A stretch of 64,000 bases of DNA from Brasenia schreberi (Eukaryota; Streptophyta; Magnoliopsida; Nymphaeales; Cabombaceae). Each line of letters starts with the position of its first letter. Position 1 is the stretch's first letter. The stretch covers positions 4,737,501 to 4,801,500 of the forward strand of contig JAYKKT010000041.1 of assembly GCA_036023115.1 (NCBI GenBank), written 5' to 3'. The notes beneath the pieces are model-generated. The model did no database searches and had not been told where the DNA came from. It was given only the letters and a program-made list of their open reading frames with translations. The translations under genes and the position numbers were made by a program. Shown here one piece after another: positions 57,312 through 64,000 of this stretch.

Positions 57312-60000
57312 TTGTAAACAACCAAAATTTTTCTCAAAACATTTGATTTTTAGAAATTTTGACTTTTTAAGAAAAAATCACGGTTTTTGGTCTTTTAAGG
57401 GTTTTCAAATAAAGACACCTTAAACGAACTCATTTTTACACCAAAATTTCGTGACAGCCTCAAAATAAGGGTAAATGGCACCCCTCTCAGAAAAATCAAA
57501 TTTTGACAAAGAGCAAAAAAAATGACTGCTTTACCCTCAAACCCAAATTGGCAGCATTCTGCCTATTCAAATGATTTCATATAAAGAAAGGATAGTTTAA
57601 AACAATTTTCTTCAAAGAAATGAGACTTTGGGAACCAAACCCAAAAAACTTTGCGAAATGGCAAAGTTACCAAAACCTTGAAATTAAAATCAAATCAGGC
57701 CTCGAAAACTCACCCGATTGAGCATAGTCCTACTCCGGGACCCTATACTCATCAAAGGTTAAAGTGGTCCGACACCTTACACCCATCCAGGGTTAAAGTG
57801 GTCCAACACCCTACACCTAATAAAGGGTTAAAGTGGTTGAAACGGTAAAGACTAATTCACCGGGTGAAAGTAGGTCACTCATACAAACAAACACTAGGAA
57901 TGAAACTGAGTTGTTTTTAAAAGAATATTTGAAGATTTTGACAAAACTCAATATTTTTAAATATAATTTCAAATAAAATGGTTTTAAATAATAAAAAAGA
58001 AAATATTTGAAACCATGAATGAAAAGGAATAAAGATGAATCATCTCCGCCGAAGATTCAGGCAACAATTAAAGCAGGCTCACATCAAGCAGGGACCGATC
58101 CCAGGTGGACCTAGGTGAAGCAGGAAGCAAGGGCCAAGCTAGCCTTGGCCAAGCCCACTTACCTCGATCGATGGAGGCTCACCTAGCCAAGGAGCAAGCT
58201 CACCTAGCCAGGGAGCAAGGAAGAGGTCCATCCTAGTCAAAGGTGGCACTCGGTTGCACCAAATGAAGTCAAGGGCTGCACCTGAGGACACCCCACCCCA
58301 TGAGCCAAGTCAAGCTCATATCAAACAAGAGGTAAGACTGCTCCAAGAGTAGATGGGACGAGCCACAATCGAACACATCCAACCAAAGTAAGACCACATC
58401 GAGTTCACGGTTGCACCAAGGCTAGTCGGCCATGCATGAGTGTGCCTAGCCAACCAAACCCACATGGGGCTGGTCCAACATTGATTAAATGGGACCACAA
58501 GGATGTCCACGTGAAGGACTTAGGGCCAGCCAAGAAGTGGATCAAGACATTGGTCAAAGAACCCATGCCCAATCTGAACCAAGGAAGGGTCTAGCCCCTC
58601 CCTTGACCTATAAATAGAGGCCAAGGGGGAGACGATTCCAGCATCTTGGAGATTGGAGAGGCTTCCCAAGGCTAGAGTGAAGGGTAGGAGAGAGTTTAGG
58701 AGAGAGAGGAGTTGCTGCAATAAGAGAAAGAGAAAAGAGAGTAGAGAGAAAAAAGAGAGTGAGAGAAGAAGAAGGGGTCGACCTCCTTCTTGAAACCGTG
58801 CACCCTTGGAGGGCTGGTAAGTGAGCATTCTTCTTCCATTGATGATCTTGATTCTTTTCTTCATATTCAATTTAAGAAAAGGGTTGTATTAATGGAGCTT
58901 TGTGTCCCTCATGTTGTAATAGCAAGTAGAAATGCTGCCCATTTCAATTCGTGTGTGTTTATGCACTCTACTTGTTTGCTTTCATTATTCTCTACCTCTA
59001 TATTCTATACACTCCTATAACTTCTAACCCCCTCTATGCTTAAGCTAATATATACATTTACATTCATTTTCCTTCAGTAATATGCTTTAATTTTGTTGTG
59101 GATGAATCTTCAATTCAGATGAATGCATGCATATATATTGTAAAACTGAAACTATATTTTTCTGTATCTTGCATACGTTGATTGTTTCATTTTTCATTGC
59201 TAAACTGCTGTCCAAATGATTTAAAACTTGAGACACCGAATTTACACATACAAGCCCACTAGAAATAAAATTTTAAAGAATTTTAGGGCCATGTAGACTC
59301 ATGAATAAAATAGGAAAAGATCATTGAAGTTCAGATTCTGCACAGTCTGTTTTCCTGCAATAAGGGTTGGGTAAAAGTCTCATAACTCTGTTTGTATTGA
59401 ACCAAAATTGATAAAATTACTCTCATTGGAAATATAATATCCATAGCTTTACAGCAAGACTAAAATCATATAATTTGGAGTTTTGCGCACCGAGATACAA
59501 AGGTTTCTTTCAGCCTTTATGTTTCTGTAATAAAATATCTTGAAACACCTGAGCAATGGTCTGTTTGAGATTTAATTCTGTAAATCAACAGCACCAAAGC
59601 ACAAAATAAAAATAGTCTTAGAATATTCACATTCTATTCTATGTACTATAAATTTTTCATGAATTTTGGAGATATTTAAGTTACTCACAAAAATTTGAAA
59701 ATCAGTGCTGAAAACAGAACCAGTGTCTGTTTTCCAAAACCTGAAAATCTCTAATCACTAGACTAAGTGTACGAGTTTGATTTGATTCAAAACCATCTTT
59801 CAAAGTGAATTTTGGAAATATACACCAGCACAAATAAATCCTCAAAGCGTCTAGGCTGACTCTTGAGCATCGGTTTAAGAAGGCCTAAGGCAAAAAGATC
59901 CCGCTTAGCCACAATTACCTCACAAAGTCAGATTTATAACTTTGCTAGTTTTAGAAACTAGCTGGCATGCTCGCCCAAAAATGAAGTAGGTTGAAAAGTT
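57312..60000 (+). mobile_element. Probable decayed Gypsy LTR sequence
   Basis: Starts TGTAAACAACCAAAATTTT, like the TGTAACACCCCAAAAT starts of large plant Gypsy (Tekay-type) LTRs. It has a TATA box CCTATAAATAGAGG at 58606, followed by a purine-rich leader and long T-rich non-coding sequence. It contains a 35-bp tandem repeat (57754-57850). No coding domain was found, and the right limit is a guess. Confidence 0.45.
57754..57850 (+). repeat. 35-bp tandem repeat, about 2.7 copies
   Basis: Units start at 57754, 57789 and 57824, each with GGTTAAAGTGGT followed by CCRACACCYTACACC in the first two. Confidence 0.9.
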
Positions 60001-62580
60001 TATTTCAAGTCTCTACATAGGCTTGGAGTGAAATTTTCACATCTACGGACATCCATTAAGCTAATCTACATAGAGAAACATTACAAGTAATACAACAAAA
60101 AATTCCATTGACATTGTCCTCCTTTTATGGAAACTCAACAGTATACATCACGACGTGTATGTACTTCAAAACAACATTCTCAGCCAAATATACATCCCTT
60201 TGTCCCAAAAGCTTCACAATGACTCGATGCCTCATAGTTTGCCAATTTGGAATCAATATTAGTTAATTGTTAAACATTACCTTAGGACAAAGAAGGCCCA
60301 AGTCTTGGAGGCAGCACATATCTTTACTCATGACTACAACATCCTAAGACTAGAGAAGTCCTATAAAAGTATATTTATCCTGAGAAATACTCCTCCCTTC
60401 ATACTTCCATGATGATAACTCTCTCTTTGTTGATTTTCTAAATGGTCAATTTTTAGAACAATGAATAGGTGACTCCTACAAAGGTACAGATTTGAAGATT
60501 CAAATTCTTCCATATCTTCTTAATTAGTTACCTACATCGGTCTCAAATAGGATGATTCTTCAACTATTGAAGAATTTCCTCCAATTCAACTTTCTATCTC
60601 CATTCTACCTCTTCGCTGTTAGGTATGTCATACCATTTCCTCTCCATATCGAGCTTTCTCCAAAATGAACTAATGGATGACAATGATATCAACTGACATG
60701 CTTTCAACAAAATGAATACCTCATGAGCACATAGCAATCCATGTGAATGTCACAACCCACACCCATATACTAACAACTTCTCCATGATTCACTTTTGAAT
60801 AATCAAATTAAGTGTGTGCCATAAAACATTTTTTAAGCATCCTAGAAAGCTCAAAAAAAATCTATATGATAATATCAGCTGATGATTCAAGATTCCTTAA
60901 ATGATCTGTTCAATTCTATAATTTGTAATTCAATCAATGAACAAAGGTAGGTCCATGTCGTTTTGAACCTCTCAGCCGAGCTGTCAATAAATCCTTTCAA
61001 CCTTGCATGCAACTCAATCCTATACAACACCATAAACAATATCATTATGATATATACATGCATATATTTTTATATAAACTTACATACATATGCACAAAAT
61101 ATCTACAATATAAAAAACCATGTATATATACACAAACATATGATGTGCATCCCATTTCCATTAGTTGGGTGAGTTTGATAGTTCAAAATCCGATTAGTCC
61201 ATGTTGACACAATTATTTCCTTTCAACTAATATTTATTCACATAGGATAGCATGAAAGAAAGTTTTTTCATTTCGCATCTAGTAAACTCAACTGTTCGAC
61301 ATAAATCTTTTTGACTCTAGAATCAACAACTTTCTTTTAACTAACACCAAATATAGTAGCATAGACTTTCTTTCTCATCAATTAGATAATAGGTCTTTCA
61401 ATATTTTTTATGATATGCCACTTATATAATAAAATACACTCAACTACTTGACATAAATCTTCTCCTCTCTAGACTCAACAACTTTCTTTCAACTAATACC
61501 AAATGTAGTAGCTTAGTCTTTCTTTCTCATCAATTGAATAATAGGTCCTTCAATATTTTTTGTCATATGCTACTTTTATAATAAAATATATTGACTTTGA
61601 GAAATAATATCAATTGTATTCACTAATGCAAGCTTATGATCAATACATATAGACTATGAAAGCTGCATGGAGCATATAACTCTCTCAAACACCCTCAACA
61701 CCCAAATATAATTTTCTTATTTATCTGAACTTAAGAAAGATAACACCACAAAAAACATTATATTAGTAAATGTAACTCCCATGACCTGAAAGAAATATAT
61801 CTTATACTTATTCACCTTATAAGTGCAATCAATTTTTAATACCTTTGGAAATGTATATAAAAGTTGAATTGAAGCAAGATTTGTAAATTAAATATCACTC
61901 ATATGTTTAGTCTCTATTATGCTCCCAAGCCATGTATGATAATGATGATAATATATTTTATATAGGAGTTGCTGAAGAACTGCTCAACTACCCATTTCTT
62001 CTTGTTTTATCTTCATCCTCGCATTGTAAATGTGTTTGACTGTGCTAACATTTAAGTTATCACTTAGCTTCAACTATATTAATACTTGCTTAGGCTTACA
62101 ATGCCTTGTTGTCATTTATTGTATTAATTTGAATTTAGCATAAACTAATCTACTAACAAATCTATGTTCTTCTAAATACAACCTAAGAGGATGATTATGC
62201 ATCCCATTAATTATAACCAACTTTCACAATCCATCTACCTTACCAACTTTTTGAAGTGAAAATAGACGGCTTACTTTCTTCGTACCAATCCAACATCTAC
62301 TTCCAACATCAATTACTTGCTTACTTCAACATTGACCACTTATATTGTGTTCAAGCAAAACTTTACATCAATACTAGATATTGCTTTGCTCGTGCACAAA
62401 GACATGCGTTATATCCATGCAAATAATAAAGCATCTAAAGTCACACCTAATAAGCAAACACATTTATAATAATTTCAAAGCATTAACAAACATTTCATAA
62501 TCACATGCAAAATTTAAAAGTAAAAAAACTATCTCAAACATGCATTTAGAGAGGGAACACATCCACCTAGGAGCACGATT
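60001..62580. other. AT-rich region, no gene recognised, with a 152-bp tandem duplication
   Basis: Dispersed stops in all frames. The segment with CATAAATCTT...CAACAACTTTCTTTYAACTA occurs twice, about 61285-61436 and 61437-61588. Probably decayed transposon coding sequence, but I cannot assign a family. Confidence 0.5.
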
Positions 62581-62581
62581 G

Positions 62582-62912
62582 TTGGTGTTTATATTTATTT
62601 AATATTATGAGACTTAGTCAGTAGATATATTGACAAGACTGGAGCACTTGGAGGATGGAAAACTTGACTTTCCATTATGATATGGTAGGTTTTGATAGAC
62701 TGTAAATAGTTTTCTTATTGTTGGACTGTTCTCTTCTAGTTGTACCACTGAGTGTTTGGATGTATGTAGTATATAAATAATTATGAATTAGATCTTTGAT
62801 ATTATTGGGTTATGCTGCCATTGAATTGTCAATGGTTCACAGAATTCAGTTACATGACTAAGACAAGCCCTATGTCTAGGCGAATGAGTTGTTTGGGTCG
62901 TTACAATAGGTG
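62582..62912 (+). mobile_element. Probable Gypsy LTR end with primer-site remnant
   Basis: Starts TGTTGGTGTTTA and ends GGGTCGTTACAA, followed shortly by GGTGGTATCC. Many plant Gypsy LTRs end GGGTCGTTACAA next to TGGTATCAGAGC, the initiator-Met primer site; only the first seven bases of that site survive here. No coding part follows. Confidence 0.45.
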
Positions 62913-63798
62913 GTATCCTTTTTTATCTTTCTTTTTTGAATGGATTATTGCAATTACACTATTGTAATCTCTTCCAATCCTTCTTATATATTGAATCAAC
63001 TCATTCCGACTTCAAAACACTTCATCAGTTTTAAATACAAATGAATAATCAATTCCATCACTACAACACTCAATCAATACATTATTTGATGGAGAATTAT
63101 CAATTTCTTTCTTAGTGGTATCCATATCCTAATCCGTTGTTTGGCATTCTATAAGAAAAGTAACTGAAGTAAATAAAATTGTTTACAGCATATTCACTAT
63201 TAGATATGAGTTGGACACTATTAGGCGCATCGCCTATGGGCGTGGCACTTGATGCGTGTATGTGTGTTTGCTTTCAAGAGGAGATGTACCCAAGTGCGCA
63301 TGCCCATGAACGACTATTCTCTATACTAGATGTACGTGGCCGCACAAACAATCCACATCAGACACATAATGTACGTGGAGCGCATCGGTCTTGCTAGCTT
63401 ATGGTGCGGAAAAGAGGAGGGAGGAGAATGGAGAAATGGAAGAGGGAAAGGGGAGAGCGGACCTACTGGGTTGAAGCGGTAGCGATACATAGAAAGCAAG
63501 AAGGAGATTCCTGGCGGTGGGGGAAGGGGAAGAAAGCAATAAAATGAGAAAAGGAGGTGGGGAAGAGAGAGACAGTAAGGTGTTTTGGGTAGAAAGGGTG
63601 TTAGGGGGCGTGAATAATAAAACGGCTTATGCATATAGCAACCATGACAAAGAACTAAAGAAAACTCCATGGTCACAACAATTTCCATACTAAACGAAAC
63701 CATATTGCTCAACAAGCCCGGAGCGGACTAGGACTATATATAAAAAGAAAACTTGAAGAACTAAAGGAAAGTGGATGGTTGCTGCATTTCCATACTGT
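62913..63798. other. No gene recognised
   Basis: Contains a GA-rich tract (63410-63600). The open frame on the minus strand across it is low-complexity Pro/Phe/Leu and unlikely to be real. Confidence 0.45.
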
Positions 63799-64000
63799 AA
63801 ACACCCCGAAATCTCACGAATTTCTCAAATCAACCTGGTTTTGTAAAAGCAGCTCCAAAGGGCTATTTTGAGTCTGGAAACCCAGGAGCCTTCCAGGCAA
63901 CCCTGTACATATGTTTAAACTTTATATGTTTTAAATATGTATAATATAGTTTTGAAAACTTTTAAAATATGTTTTGAAACCCCACGAAGCGGCTTGGCCT
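63799..64000 (+). mobile_element. Probable start of a Gypsy-type LTR, runs off window
   Basis: TGTAAACACCCCGAAATCTC fits the conserved start of Tekay-like LTRs. Only about 200 bp is visible. Confidence 0.4.

Noticed and set aside
63326..63715. 129-residue minus-strand frame
   Set aside because: Pro/Phe/Leu low-complexity translation of a GA-rich tract; no domain and no splice context.

Overview
This is nuclear DNA from a flowering plant. It contains a spliced plant gene with very large introns, Copia LTR retrotransposons primed by initiator-Met tRNA, plant-type RTE LINEs with TTG-repeat tails, hAT transposons with BED/DUF659 transposases, a FAR1-like MULE fragment and plant-mobile-domain (PMD) element debris. 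The DNA is AT-rich with short broken ORFs. I see no bacterial operons, CRISPR arrays, rRNA or tRNA genes. The species cannot be fixed from the sequence alone.

Host gene. Seven small exons on the minus strand (first ATG at 41667, last visible exon ending at 10167) join in perfect phase into 191 codons that resemble the N-terminal two thirds of RNase H2 subunit B. The gene spans at least 31.5 kb for 574 coding bases. Intron 1 is 19.9 kb and intron 2 is 6.8 kb. Intron 5 appears to be a GC-AG intron. Intron 7 runs past the left edge of the window. Nearly everything from 1 to 41.6 kb is therefore transposon sequence sitting inside this gene.

Layout. 1-9.66 kb (intron 7): an RTE LINE inserted in a Copia element that also carries a solo LTR; a second Copia fragment with a 203-bp RTE-derived SINE-like insertion; a third RTE LINE copy. 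9.7-16.5 kb: exons 3-7, with a 1.26-kb LTR retrotransposon lacking pol and another short RTE-derived element in intron 4. 16.5-21.3 kb: a complete 4.8-kb Copia element with both LTRs (intron 2). 21.6 kb: exon 2. 21.8-40.8 kb (intron 1): a nest of hAT elements. Family 'hAT-A' has termini dense in GTATCGTAT-like motifs. Family 'hAT-B' is inserted twice into hAT-A copies, and one hAT-B copy carries a captured RRM gene fragment. A nearly intact RTE LINE (one frame, four stop codons) lies at 31.0-34.3 kb. 41.6 kb: exon 1 and the promoter region. 42-57.3 kb: PMD-element debris, including a five-unit tandem array of about 1.14 kb per unit (45.3-51.1 kb), a FAR1-like fragment and a decayed Copia element. 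57.3-64 kb: decayed, probably Gypsy LTR sequence and unassigned AT-rich DNA.

The only gene I judge likely to be functional is the RNase H2B homologue. Every transposon protein examined carries a stop, a frameshift, a deletion or a changed catalytic residue.
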